Of a DNA stretch of 10,000 nt, positions 1 to 5,670 are shown piece by piece. Origin of the DNA: Zymomonas sp. (lineage in GTDB: Bacteria; Pseudomonadota; Alphaproteobacteria; Sphingomonadales; Sphingomonadaceae); contig NZ_JAIWON010000027.1 in the NCBI RefSeq assembly GCF_020216885.1, positions 1 through 10,000 on the forward strand. The letters run 5' to 3'. A program made the position numbers and the translations under genes. How positions within the stretch are numbered: position 1 is the first letter of the stretch; the number at the start of each line of letters is the position of its first letter. The notes under the pieces are model-generated. The model was given only the letters and a program-made list of their open reading frames with translations, did no database searches and was not told the origin of the DNA.

Positions 1-41
1 TTTAGGTGACGCTTTTAACGCTGCTGACTGTTTGAGAGAGA

Positions 42-69
42 AAGACAGTGCGTTCCTAGGTGGTATAAT
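42..69 (+). promoter_or_regulatory. Sigma70-like promoter with extended -10
   Basis: A perfect -10 hexamer TATAAT lies at 64-69, preceded by TGG, which gives an extended -10 (TGNTATAAT). Sixteen bases upstream, AAGACA (42-47) matches four of six bases of the TTGACA -35 box. Transcription would start near base 76 and read rightwards into a region with no gene. This is the best consensus -10 in the window. It could instead lie inside the tail of an unseen upstream gene. Confidence 0.4.
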
Positions 70-75
70 CAGGTC

Positions 76-239
76 TTGGTCGTGATTTTAGTTATATCTT
101 TTTACAGCTTGGGCTTGCTCTCTAGGCATATCAAAAGATCTATAAAATTAGCTCTTAAAACAAAGACAAAAGCCTAAGAAAATCAATTATCTCCAAAAAG
201 AATGATGCCTGTCCTATTGCCATGATAGGGTATTTTTTT
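76..239 (+). ncRNA. Candidate small RNA of about 160 nt
   Basis: The interval is bounded by the promoter-like site at 42-69 and the hairpin plus seven-T run ending at 239. Inside, CTTGGGCT (108-115) can pair with AGCCTAAG (171-178) over eight positions if one G-U pair is allowed, which would give a long-range helix. There is no credible ORF. I recognise no known RNA family. This is an inference from signal placement only. Confidence 0.25.
213..239 (+). terminator. Weak intrinsic terminator-like hairpin
   Basis: CCTAT (213-217) pairs with ATAGG (225-229) around a seven-base loop. TA and then seven T (233-239) follow. The stem is short, so termination may be inefficient. It would end a plus-strand transcript from the promoter-like site at 42-69 or from an upstream gene outside the window. 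Confidence 0.35.
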
Positions 240-379
240 GGACTATTTAGGGCTGTGTTTTTGTTTAATAATGCAAGATAGTTGATGCTGATCAATGCGT
301 TTTTGCGATATTCGGCAGAGGTTAAGATTTTAGGCAACAGAGATGTGGTTATCTTTTCTTATTGTTGTTCTGTTAAAAC

Positions 380-410
380 AATGGCCTGATGATGTCTATC
401 AGGCCATTTT
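380..410 (-). terminator. Hairpin terminator after the DUF2141 gene
   Basis: AATGGCCTGAT (380-390) and ATCAGGCCATT (398-408) form a perfect 11-bp stem with a seven-base loop. On the minus strand the stem is followed by GTTTTAAC, a short U-rich tail. On the plus strand it is followed by TTTT including stem bases, so it may work in both directions. It lies about 60 bp past the minus-strand stop codon at 469-471. Confidence 0.7.
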
Positions 411-468
411 AGGAAAAGAAGAATTTAATTTTTTGAAAAGGTCATCTTAGAAATTAGATTCTCAGTGA

Positions 469-1275
469 TTAGAGACCTTTGAAATCAATGGTGTCTTTCC
501 GCCGAAGGGGTGCAAAAGAGAGCAAGCCACGGCGGTAATTGAAGCGCACCGGAATAGTGGTTACGCCACTACCAATCGTTACCAAGGATTCCTGCACCCG
601 TGGTTCATGCATCAGATGAGGCGGATTGATCGGAATACCCACGCCATCTTCCGAGACCGTTACCCGATGATTGGCATCGCGGTCATGGGTTAGAATAACG
701 GCATAAACGCCCGCTTTTGGCACCCGAACGCAGATTTTGATAGCACCACTTTTCGGGATAATCATTTCCTGCCGCCGGAATATTTTATTTTGCGCGGATA
801 ATGTTTCTTCATCAGCCATGAAATCATCTTCATTCGGCGGATAAAGGTCGATACGCAGCAAGCCTTTCCGATCTTTCAGACCAACTGCCTGCACCACCAA
901 GGCGGGGCCTTTTTCATTGGGGCGGCACATGACATCTTCTTCTGAAGGCGAATTTGCAATGATGCCTTGATCGTCAGCCATGAAAGAGACGATACCCTTG
1001 GTGGAATCGACCTCGGCCATATGTTGTTTATGGCTGGATGGGCTGATGTTGCTGGTTGTGGTCGACAGCGTTGCTTTGGATGCCGAGGGCGTGGCTGTGC
1101 TAAAAGAAGAAGAATCTGGATTATCGGAATCCAGAATCGGTTTCGGGCGGTTGTCACCGGATATTGTAGAAGCGGAAGAAGAAAGAATAGGGGTTGCCGC
1201 CGATACTTTCTGTTGTGTGCTGATCCTGCCGTCCACAACAGGCTGGGCAGCCAGCAAGGCCAAGAATTCCAACAC
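469..1275 (-). CDS. DUF2141 domain protein with Ser/Thr-rich N-terminal region
   Basis: 268 residues. The C-terminal half (about 128-255) matches my memory of the DUF2141 family: the strand GLLRIDLYPPNEDDF (138-152), the core VPKAGVYAVILTHDRDANH (185-203), GVGIPINPP (211-219) and a closing FNYRRGLLSFAPLR (245-258). DUF2141 proteins are usually about 140-150 residues and exported; their biochemical role is unknown. Residues 17-85 here are low-complexity and rich in Ser, Thr, Ala and Pro, consistent with a flexible linker. The start is GTG (1273-1275), with GAGAGG eight bases upstream; an in-frame stop lies eight codons before it and there is no ATG. The hydrophobic N-terminus (LEFLALLAAQPVV) resembles a signal-peptide core but lacks the usual basic residues, so export is uncertain. 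The family call is fairly firm and the function is unknown. Confidence 0.8.
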   Translation of the reverse strand: MLEFLALLAAQPVVDGRISTQQKVSAATPILSSSASTISGDNRPKPILDSDNPDSSSFSTATPSASKATLSTTTSNISPSSHKQHMAEVDSTKGIVSFMADDQGIIANSPSEEDVMCRPNEKGPALVVQAVGLKDRKGLLRIDLYPPNEDDFMADEETLSAQNKIFRRQEMIIPKSGAIKICVRVPKAGVYAVILTHDRDANHRVTVSEDGVGIPINPPHLMHEPRVQESLVTIGSGVTTIPVRFNYRRGLLSFAPLRRKDTIDFKGL

Positions 1276-1283
1276 GTATTTTT

Positions 1284-1289
1284 CCTCTC
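1284..1289 (-). promoter_or_regulatory. Ribosome binding site fixing the GTG start of the DUF2141 gene
   Basis: On the minus strand GAGAGG lies eight bases before the GTG at 1273-1275. The frame has a stop at 1300-1302 and no ATG between that stop and the GTG, so this site decides the start. Confidence 0.6.
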
Positions 1290-1319
1290 TTACCGCTTCT
1301 TAGAAAGCAATATTTTGTT

Positions 1320-1361
1320 TTTATACTGTAGTGACAAGCATATTTATACAAAGATGACAAG
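1320..1361 (-). repeat. Tandem repeat upstream of the DUF2141 gene
   Basis: Plus-strand TTTATAC-N5-TGACAAG occurs at 1320-1338 and again at 1343-1361, a 23-bp period with 14 of 19 positions identical and all differences in the central N5. On the gene's own strand it reads CTTGTCA-N5-GTATAAA twice, 45-86 bases before the GTG start. The proximal TTGTCA (1332-1337) could be a -35 box with AATATT 17 bases downstream as a poor -10. The arrangement looks like paired binding sites for a regulator or overlapping promoters. Confidence 0.45.
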
Positions 1362-1459
1362 GGAAAGAACATCGAGCTTAAACAAGCTGTTATGCCATTT
1401 TTTCAAAAGTGTCTTCTTTTTACTCAATAGCTTGAAGAATTTCTTCTGGAATTAGTTTG

Positions 1460-2155
1460 TCATACTCTTCGATAACGGAAATACCATACTTCATGTCCCT
1501 TTTCGCGGGCTTTCTTTTCATAACGGGTCTGTGGCCAATCTTCGGGGCGTTGTAAAAAATCACGCGGCGTTTGTGCCAGCCATTCAAAGTCAGGCCGTTG
1601 TCCCATAATCATCATCGCCCAGCGGCAATAAATCGGATGATCGGTGCCAAAACGAAACTCACCACCCTTTTTCATTTTACGGGCGATAAGACCTATGGGC
1701 CCGTGATTCATGAAACGTCTTTTGGCATGGCGGGCTTTTGGCCAAGGGTCGGGATGAAGCAAATAGGCACGGTCAAGGCAGTTGTCGGGAAGCTGTTCCA
1801 GAATATCCAAGGCATCGCCCCGATGGAGGCGAATATTTTTTATCTGGTTATTGTCGATATGGGTCAGCAAGCCGACGACACCATCGAGGAAAGGTTCACA
1901 TCCGATAAAACCATGATCGGGACGCATCATAGCTTGTCCGGCGAGATGTTCGCCTTTCCCAAAGCCAATTTCAAATTCCAAGGGGCGATCATCGCCAAAA
2001 AGATCCGTTGCGGAGACGGCTTGTTCCGTTGTGATTTCAAGCTGTGGCAGCAGTGTTTCTACTAATTCTGCTTGTTTCGGGCGCAGGCTGTGGCCTTGTT
2101 GTCTGCCATAGAGGCGACGAATAGTAAGGGGGTCGTGAATAGAGCTTTCAGTCAT
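1460..2155 (-). CDS. trmB: tRNA (guanine-N7-)-methyltransferase TrmB
   Basis: 231 residues, a normal length for bacterial TrmB. The enzyme transfers a methyl group from S-adenosylmethionine to N7 of G46 in the variable loop of tRNAs. Visible family marks are the SAM-binding loop FEIGFGKGEH (61-70), the acidic GCEPF (85-89), HRGDA (111-115) and the signature LLHPDPWPKARHAKRR (132-147), which forms the catalytic and tRNA-binding centre. The start is ATG at 2153-2155 with no clear Shine-Dalgarno sequence before it. The gene lies 305 bp from the GNAT stop codon on the same strand, with a terminator-like structure between. A TTGACA hexamer occurs at 2205-2210 on its strand about 50 bases upstream, but I could not find a matching -10, so its own promoter is only possible. 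No truncation or missing motif is seen. Confidence 0.95.
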   Translation of the reverse strand: MTESSIHDPLTIRRLYGRQQGHSLRPKQAELVETLLPQLEITTEQAVSATDLFGDDRPLEFEIGFGKGEHLAGQAMMRPDHGFIGCEPFLDGVVGLLTHIDNNQIKNIRLHRGDALDILEQLPDNCLDRAYLLHPDPWPKARHAKRRFMNHGPIGLIARKMKKGGEFRFGTDHPIYCRWAMMIMGQRPDFEWLAQTPRDFLQRPEDWPQTRYEKKAREKGHEVWYFRYRRV

Positions 2156-2252
2156 AAGATCGCCGTATCGGATTTTTTAAAAAGAAGGAAGAGAAAGCGT
2201 TTTCTGTCAAAAATCATATTTTCAGAAAAATTGACCGAAATTCTCTAGGTTG

Positions 2253-2308
2253 AAAAAGGCTATCCTGTCATTCTTTTATGAAATGATGGTATTTTATCGG
2301 ATAGCCTT
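2253..2308 (-). terminator. Intrinsic terminator between the GNAT gene and trmB
   Basis: AAGGCTATCC (2256-2265) pairs perfectly with GGATAGCCTT (2299-2308), a 10-bp stem. A second small stem lies inside its loop (TCATT 2268-2272 with AATGA 2282-2286). On the minus strand the stem runs into five T (2257-2253). It lies about 60 bp past the GNAT stop codon. The distal arm also takes part in a competing hairpin (see 2295-2350). Confidence 0.6.
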
Positions 2309-2350
2309 GGTTATCTGGCCTTGTCCCGTTCCCCTTCAAGCTATCCGATA
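2295..2350 (-). promoter_or_regulatory. Competing hairpin, possible antiterminator
   Basis: TATCGGATAGC (2295-2305) and GCTATCCGATA (2340-2350) form a perfect 11-bp inverted repeat with a 34-base loop. The 2295-2305 arm overlaps 2299-2308, which is needed for the terminator at 2253-2308, so the two hairpins exclude each other. Read along the minus strand, the order is arm 1, shared arm 2, then arm 3 plus a T run, which is the geometry of an attenuator. The alternative is a short repeat family that pairs by chance of copy orientation. Confidence 0.35.
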
Positions 2351-2368
2351 TAGCGGTAAATAGCAGGG

Positions 2369-2998
2369 TTATTGTGTCTGAAGTTTTAATCCCATGCGGA
2401 TAGACTCTTTAAAACCGAAAACAGGTGAAAAGAGGCCAACAGAATGATGTCTGATGTCTCGATAGCCTAGGCGGCTGTAAAGGCGATGCGCTCTTTCATT
2501 TTTGGTAATGACATCAAGAACAACTCTTTTCATGCCCTGTCGGGTCGCCTGCTCTTTGATATAGCCAAGAAGCGCATGGCCAATACCATGGCTACGCGCT
2601 TTTTCATCAACGCAGATGCTTTCTACCATCATTTCATCCGTGGCGGGTTGTTGGTCGAGTTGGCTTAATAATAATCCACGGAATAGGCCGCTGATTTTCC
2701 CGTAAGTCGCAAAAAGATGTTTCAAATCTTGCGCGAGAGAGTTTGGGTTGTGGCTTTTATAAGTGGCAACGCCAAGTAATGTGCCATCAGGCGCGATCGC
2801 GCTGACAATGGATCGATTATTCATACTGTGACGAAGAAATTCTTGGCCTTTTTCGGGAGAGCCTAAGGGTATCTTTAATTTTCTTTCAAAGGCTTGCCAG
2901 AAAAGTTGAAGAGCAGAAGGAATATTGTCAAGGGAAACGCCATCTTGAAGCGTGAAATTTTCGATTTTGGCTATGGGGGAAGGGGATGAAGAAGACAT
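2369..2998 (-). CDS. GNAT family N-acetyltransferase
   Basis: 209 residues from the ATG at 2996-2998. It should transfer an acetyl group from acetyl-CoA to an amine; the substrate cannot be told from sequence. The acetyl-CoA pyrophosphate-binding motif A is clear: SICVDEKARSHGIGHALLGYI (127-147) with the R-x-x-G-x-G signature (R135, G138, G140). Motif B follows as NERAHRLYSRLGY (167-179), with its conserved Tyr and LGY ending. There is no signal peptide, so it is probably cytoplasmic. A GTG at 3035-3037 would add 13 residues but has no ribosome binding site, so I prefer the ATG, which has a modest GGA upstream. A 31-codon open frame ends four bases before this ATG. The family call is firm and the specific role is unknown. 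Confidence 0.85.
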   Translation of the reverse strand: MSSSSPSPIAKIENFTLQDGVSLDNIPSALQLFWQAFERKLKIPLGSPEKGQEFLRHSMNNRSIVSAIAPDGTLLGVATYKSHNPNSLAQDLKHLFATYGKISGLFRGLLLSQLDQQPATDEMMVESICVDEKARSHGIGHALLGYIKEQATRQGMKRVVLDVITKNERAHRLYSRLGYRDIRHHSVGLFSPVFGFKESIRMGLKLQTQ

Positions 2999-3002
2999 TT
3001 CA

Positions 3003-3098
3003 TTATCCACATTCTTGGCCGCGATATTGAGCGGCACGCAGCGGGAATAAGGTCATCAATAGCCGGATAGCTGGGAAGGACAGCTTTGCTTTTGCCAT
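3003..3098 (-). CDS. Possible 31-codon leader ORF before the GNAT gene
   Basis: On the minus strand an ATG at 3096-3098 opens a 31-residue frame (MAKAKLSFPAIRLLMTLFPL at its start, then a short basic tail) that stops at 3003-3005, four bases before the preferred GNAT ATG. The peptide is basic with a hydrophobic middle. The only Shine-Dalgarno-like bases (GGGA) lie about 14 bases upstream, which is too far for a good site. Such close spacing could allow translational coupling. I recognise no family, and it may be a chance frame. Confidence 0.2.
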   Translation of the reverse strand: MAKAKLSFPAIRLLMTLFPLRAAQYRGQECG

Positions 3099-3201
3099 AG
3101 AAAGTCTGTCCCAAATGAGAAAAGAGGATGACAGTCTTTCTTCGTGACGAGCAGGGGGGACTATCTGGGTGAAAAGCAGATATCGGGCTATTCTTGAGCT
3201 T

Positions 3202-3240
3202 AAAAAAAAGCCGGAGAGAAATATCCCCCCGGCCTTTTTT
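3202..3240 (-). terminator. pyk: Intrinsic terminator after pyk
   Basis: GCCGG (3210-3214) pairs with CCGGC (3229-3233), flanked by eight A on one side and six T on the other. On the minus strand the GC stem is followed by a long T run. It begins 21 bp past the pyk stop codon (3261-3263). The mirrored A and T tracts mean it could also stop plus-strand transcription. Confidence 0.8.
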
Positions 3241-3260
3241 CTGTGTTGTTATAAAGCGAA

Positions 3261-4688
3261 TTAGGCTTCGATAACATCAACAATGTTGGTGGTGCCAGCT
3301 TTACCGAAAGGTTCACCTGCAACAACAACCAGCTTGTCACCAGCTTTGGCGAAACCGTATTTTTTAGCGGTTTCAGCAGCCAGCTTCTTGGCTTCGTCAA
3401 GGCTTTTCACCGTGGAAACCTGAACCGGCTGTGCGCCCCAGACCAAACCAAGACGACGAGCAACTTCGGCATCAGGCGTCAGAGACAGGATCGGAGCAAC
3501 CGGACGGGCGCGGGAAACGCGCTGTGCGGTCTTGCCGGTTTCAGTGAAGACGATGATTGCTTTTGCGCCAACCGTTTCAGCGGTTTTGCTGGCGTTTTCA
3601 GCCAGAGCATCAACCGTCGTCGGTTCTGCCGGAGTCGGGGTGAAGCGAACGCGTTCGATGTAACCCGGAGCATTTTCAACATAAGAAGCAATACGATGCA
3701 TCAGGTTGACGGCTTCATGCGGCCAGACACCGGCTGCGGATTCTGCAGAAAGCATGATACCATCAGCACCTTCGTAAATGGCGTTTGCAACGTCACTTAC
3801 TTCAGCGCGGGTCGGTGCCGGAGCTTTGATCATGGATTCGAGCATAGCGGTTGCAACGACAACCGGCTTACCCAGCTGGCGGGAGCGTTCAACGATACGC
3901 TTCTGCGTCGGGGGAACAGATTCCGGCAAGCATTCAACACCGAGGTCACCACGAGCAACCATGACAGCGTCGGTTGCAGCCAAGATGGATTCGAGGTTTT
4001 CAATGGCGGCTGGCTTTTCGAGTTTAACGAGAAGCGGTGCGCGGCCTTTGATGAGTTCTTTGGCTTCGATGACGTCTTCGACGCGCTGCACAAAGCTAAG
4101 AGCAACCCAGTCAGCTTTTTCCTGAAGAGCAAAGTCGAGATCTTTGCGATCTTTCGGGGTCAGAGCGGCCAGCGGAATCACAACGTCAGGAACGTTGAAA
4201 CCTTTATGGTCGGAAAGCGGACCCGGAACTTCGACGCGGGTAACGATTTTGGTCGGGGAAGATTCGATGCAACGAACAACGATCTTACCATCATCCAAAA
4301 GCAGGCGATGACCCTTGTCTAAAGCCTTGAAGATTTCAGGATGCGGCAGGTTGACGCGGGTTTCGTCGCCAAGGGTGGTGTCCTGATCGAAAGTGAAGGT
4401 CTGGCCTTCTTTCAACTGAACCTTGCCTTCTTTGAAGTCACCAACGCGGAGCTTCGGACCCTGAAGATCGAAAAGGATCGTGGTCGGGCGGTTGAATTCT
4501 TTTTCAAGCGCACGAATGTTGTCAACGATGACCTTCTTTTCGTCATGGGTGCCGTGGCTCATGTTGATACGGAATACATCCGCACCAGCCAAGAAACGAT
4601 CACGAATCTGTTCTGCCGTCGAGCTGGCAGGACCCAGCGTAGAAACAACACGTACCTTGCGGCCGCGTGGGAAAAGTCCTTCAGTCAA
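3261..4688 (-). CDS. pyk: Pyruvate kinase
   Basis: 475 residues, full length for the family. It converts phosphoenolpyruvate and ADP to pyruvate and ATP in the cytoplasm, the last step of lower glycolysis and of the Entner-Doudoroff route. Visible marks are RKVRVVSTLGPASS (10-23), the nucleotide and phosphate contacts R40, N42 and S44 in FRINMSHGTHDE (39-50), DLQGPKLRVG (74-83), the catalytic KLEK with K222 and E224, ARGDLGVE (245-252) with metal-binding D248, and MLESMIKAPAPTRAEVSDVA (282-301). The motif usually written MLSGETA reads MLSAESAAG (312-320). The C-terminal domain contains FTETGKTA (381-388). The start is TTG (4686-4688): the frame has no upstream ATG before a stop at 4719-4721, the next Met is residue 43, and AAGGA sits eight bases upstream. 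Z. mobilis pyruvate kinase is known as an abundant enzyme; a rare start codon is notable for such a gene. Confidence 0.97.
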   Translation of the reverse strand: MTEGLFPRGRKVRVVSTLGPASSTAEQIRDRFLAGADVFRINMSHGTHDEKKVIVDNIRALEKEFNRPTTILFDLQGPKLRVGDFKEGKVQLKEGQTFTFDQDTTLGDETRVNLPHPEIFKALDKGHRLLLDDGKIVVRCIESSPTKIVTRVEVPGPLSDHKGFNVPDVVIPLAALTPKDRKDLDFALQEKADWVALSFVQRVEDVIEAKELIKGRAPLLVKLEKPAAIENLESILAATDAVMVARGDLGVECLPESVPPTQKRIVERSRQLGKPVVVATAMLESMIKAPAPTRAEVSDVANAIYEGADGIMLSAESAAGVWPHEAVNLMHRIASYVENAPGYIERVRFTPTPAEPTTVDALAENASKTAETVGAKAIIVFTETGKTAQRVSRARPVAPILSLTPDAEVARRLGLVWGAQPVQVSTVKSLDEAKKLAAETAKKYGFAKAGDKLVVVAGEPFGKAGTTNIVDVIEA

Positions 4689-4696
4689 GCTTCTAT

Positions 4697-4703
4697 TCCT
4701 TCC
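4697..4703 (-). promoter_or_regulatory. pyk: Strong ribosome binding site for the TTG start of pyk
   Basis: GGAAGGA on the minus strand ends eight bases before TTG (4688-4686). With no in-frame ATG or GTG upstream, this site decides the TTG start. Confidence 0.75.
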
Positions 4704-4741
4704 GCTTTGCTGATTTAATTACATATGCCATTTGCGCTTCT

Positions 4742-4788
4742 ATCATCAGATGATCAAGCACAACTTCGTTTGTCAATTTGTTACAAAT
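4742..4788 (-). promoter_or_regulatory. pyk: pyk promoter region with two palindromes
   Basis: On the minus strand a perfect -35 hexamer TTGACA occupies 4776-4771. Seventeen bases on is TCATCT (4753-4748), a poor -10. Two perfect 13-bp palindromes overlap these boxes: ATTTGT-T-ACAAAT at 4776-4788, touching the -35, and ATCATC-A-GATGAT at 4742-4754, covering the -10. Their centres are 34 bp apart. They sit 54-102 bp upstream of the TTG start. They could be operators, or the -10 palindrome could be chance. Which base transcription starts from cannot be seen. Confidence 0.45.
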
Positions 4789-4941
4789 GGAAGGAAAAGG
4801 GAAGCGTCTCTTCGCAAAGAGATCATATTTTTCTGCATTTTCAATAAAAAAAACAGTCTCTTTCCCGTATCTTGGCAGAAGATTGCTGTCTGTCGAGTTT
4901 TTTCATACAGCCTTGATAGGTTAAACTTATATCGAAATGCC

Positions 4942-4975
4942 TTTTCCTTTGGAAAACGGGCAAAAATTATATATT
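4942..4975 (+). promoter_or_regulatory. gapR: Palindrome and AT tract upstream of gapR
   Basis: TTTTCC (4942-4947) and GGAAAA (4951-4956) form an inverted repeat with a three-base centre. It is followed by an AT tract that includes TATATT (4970-4975), a -10-like hexamer. No good -35 is found at the right spacing, so this is only a possible promoter and operator region. GapR itself prefers AT-rich overtwisted DNA, so binding to its own upstream region is conceivable but unproven. Confidence 0.25.
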
Positions 4976-5007
4976 CAGTTATTTTTCAACGGGAACTTGA
5001 TTTTACT

Positions 5008-5247
5008 ATGTCAGAAAATATTGCTGCTGATCAACTTCGTTTGTTTGTCGAACGGATTGAACGACTCGAAGAAGAAAAAAAAGGGATGGCGGACGATATC
5101 CGTGATGTCTATTTAGAAGCCAAGTCCCAAGGTTTCGATGCAAAAACCATGCGTTCGGTTATCCGCTTGCGGAAAATGGAAAAAGACGCGCGCGATGAAA
5201 TGGATGCTTTGCTGGAAACTTATCGCAATGCTTTGGGCTTGAACTAG
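5008..5247 (+). CDS. gapR: GapR-like nucleoid-associated protein (DUF2312)
   Basis: 79 residues, close to the roughly 80-90 typical of the family. DUF2312 proteins, studied as GapR in Caulobacter, bind overtwisted AT-rich DNA and assist type II topoisomerases during replication and transcription. The family pattern is clear: a first helix with LRLFVERIERLEEEKKGMADDI (10-31), then VYLEAKSQGFDAKTMRSVIRLRKMEKDARDEMDALLETY (34-72), with evenly spaced basic residues likely to contact the DNA backbone. The whole protein is predicted helical and cytoplasmic, with coiled-coil character. The ATG at 5008 is chosen because conservation begins there. The frame stays open upstream to 4732, but that part has non-coding composition. 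GGGAA lies 12 bases upstream, a weak ribosome binding site. The gene is divergent from pyk and stands alone. Confidence 0.9.
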   Translation: MSENIAADQLRLFVERIERLEEEKKGMADDIRDVYLEAKSQGFDAKTMRSVIRLRKMEKDARDEMDALLETYRNALGLN

Positions 5248-5291
5248 GCTTTACTTTCCTATCTTGAAAAAGCGGATTCGCTTGACGCTTT

Positions 5292-5334
5292 GCCGGATAA
5301 AATTTCTATTTTTATCGGGAGGCTATCCGGCTTT
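5292..5334 (+). terminator. Hairpin after gapR, weak terminator
   Basis: GCCGGATA (5292-5299) and TATCCGGC (5324-5331) form a perfect 8-bp stem followed by only three T. Within it, GATAAAA (5296-5302) can alternatively pair with TTTTATC (5310-5316), which would break the outer stem. It lies 45 bp past the gapR stop codon. The short T run makes efficient termination doubtful. Confidence 0.35.
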
Positions 5335-5520
5335 GATCCGGTATCATTCGGCCTGTTGAAGAGGCCATATCCGCTATTGATAGGCTGTTCTTCCCATAGA
5401 AATGATATTTTGCTATTTACCCCGCTCGTAAAGTGACGGTTTTCTTCCTTCTTGGTATGTTTTTAGGCTTTTGCTTGAAAAAGAAGAGTGCTGTGACTTG
5501 AAAACGGAGACCGGAATCTT

Positions 5521-5601
5521 CTGACTGTCGATTTGTCAGTCAGCTCGGGACATTGTCTTTAAACAGAAGGCTGGATCAGGCGTGGTCTGACCCATGTCCC
5601 G
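5521..5601 (+). promoter_or_regulatory. Two adjacent hairpins in the yebC leader region
   Basis: CTGACTG (5521-5527) pairs with CAGTCAG (5537-5543) around nine bases. Two bases later CGGGACAT (5546-5553) pairs with ATGTCCCG (5594-5601), enclosing 40 bases. That loop holds a further imperfect stem, GGATCAG (5573-5579) with CTGACCC (5587-5593), which has one mismatch. The result is a compact multi-stem element about 100 bp before yebC, with no T run directly after it. I do not recognise a known riboswitch class. Confidence 0.3.
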
Positions 5602-5654
5602 CTTTATTTCGTCTAATTTTTTGATTAGGTCGGATGTAAAGCCAGTATCCCTAT

Positions 5655-5670
5655 TCCCCGAATGCGGGGA
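5655..5670 (+). repeat. GC-rich hairpin just upstream of yebC
   Basis: TCCCCG and CGGGGA form a 6-bp stem with the tetraloop AATG, 33 bp before the yebC ATG. No T run follows. It resembles the hairpin at 7689-7712 past ruvA in its CCCCG and CGGGG arms. Confidence 0.4.

Larger units (their letters stand above)
1..468. other. Gene-free left edge, 468 bp
   Basis: No ORF here has a credible start, ribosome binding site and protein-like composition. A 27-residue open frame enters from the left edge and stops at 83-85 on the plus strand. It could be the tail of an upstream gene, but I recognise nothing in it. The stretch is AT-rich and contains a promoter-like site (42-69), a weak plus-strand terminator-like hairpin (213-239) and a strong hairpin (380-410) serving the DUF2141 gene. 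These are listed separately. Confidence 0.6.

Noticed and set aside
155..337. 60-residue minus-strand frame
   Set aside because: It starts with TTG, has no ribosome site and overlaps a terminator-like hairpin; the composition is that of AT-rich non-coding DNA.
967..1455. Plus-strand frames opposite the DUF2141 gene
   Set aside because: They mirror a gene with recognisable domain structure and show Cys/Arg-rich, unnatural composition.
1571..2065. Long plus-strand frame opposite trmB
   Set aside because: Shadow of a well-recognised gene; no family resemblance.
3696..4322. 208-residue plus-strand frame opposite pyk
   Set aside because: Open because of the codon bias of a highly expressed gene on the other strand; no ribosome site or family match.
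4732..5007. Upstream extension of the gapR frame
   Set aside because: Conservation with DUF2312 begins at the ATG at 5008; the added residues look non-coding and would overlap the pyk promoter region.
4761..5044. 13-bp direct repeat CAACTTCGTTTGT at 4761 and 5032
   Set aside because: The second copy lies inside gapR codons; probably coincidence.
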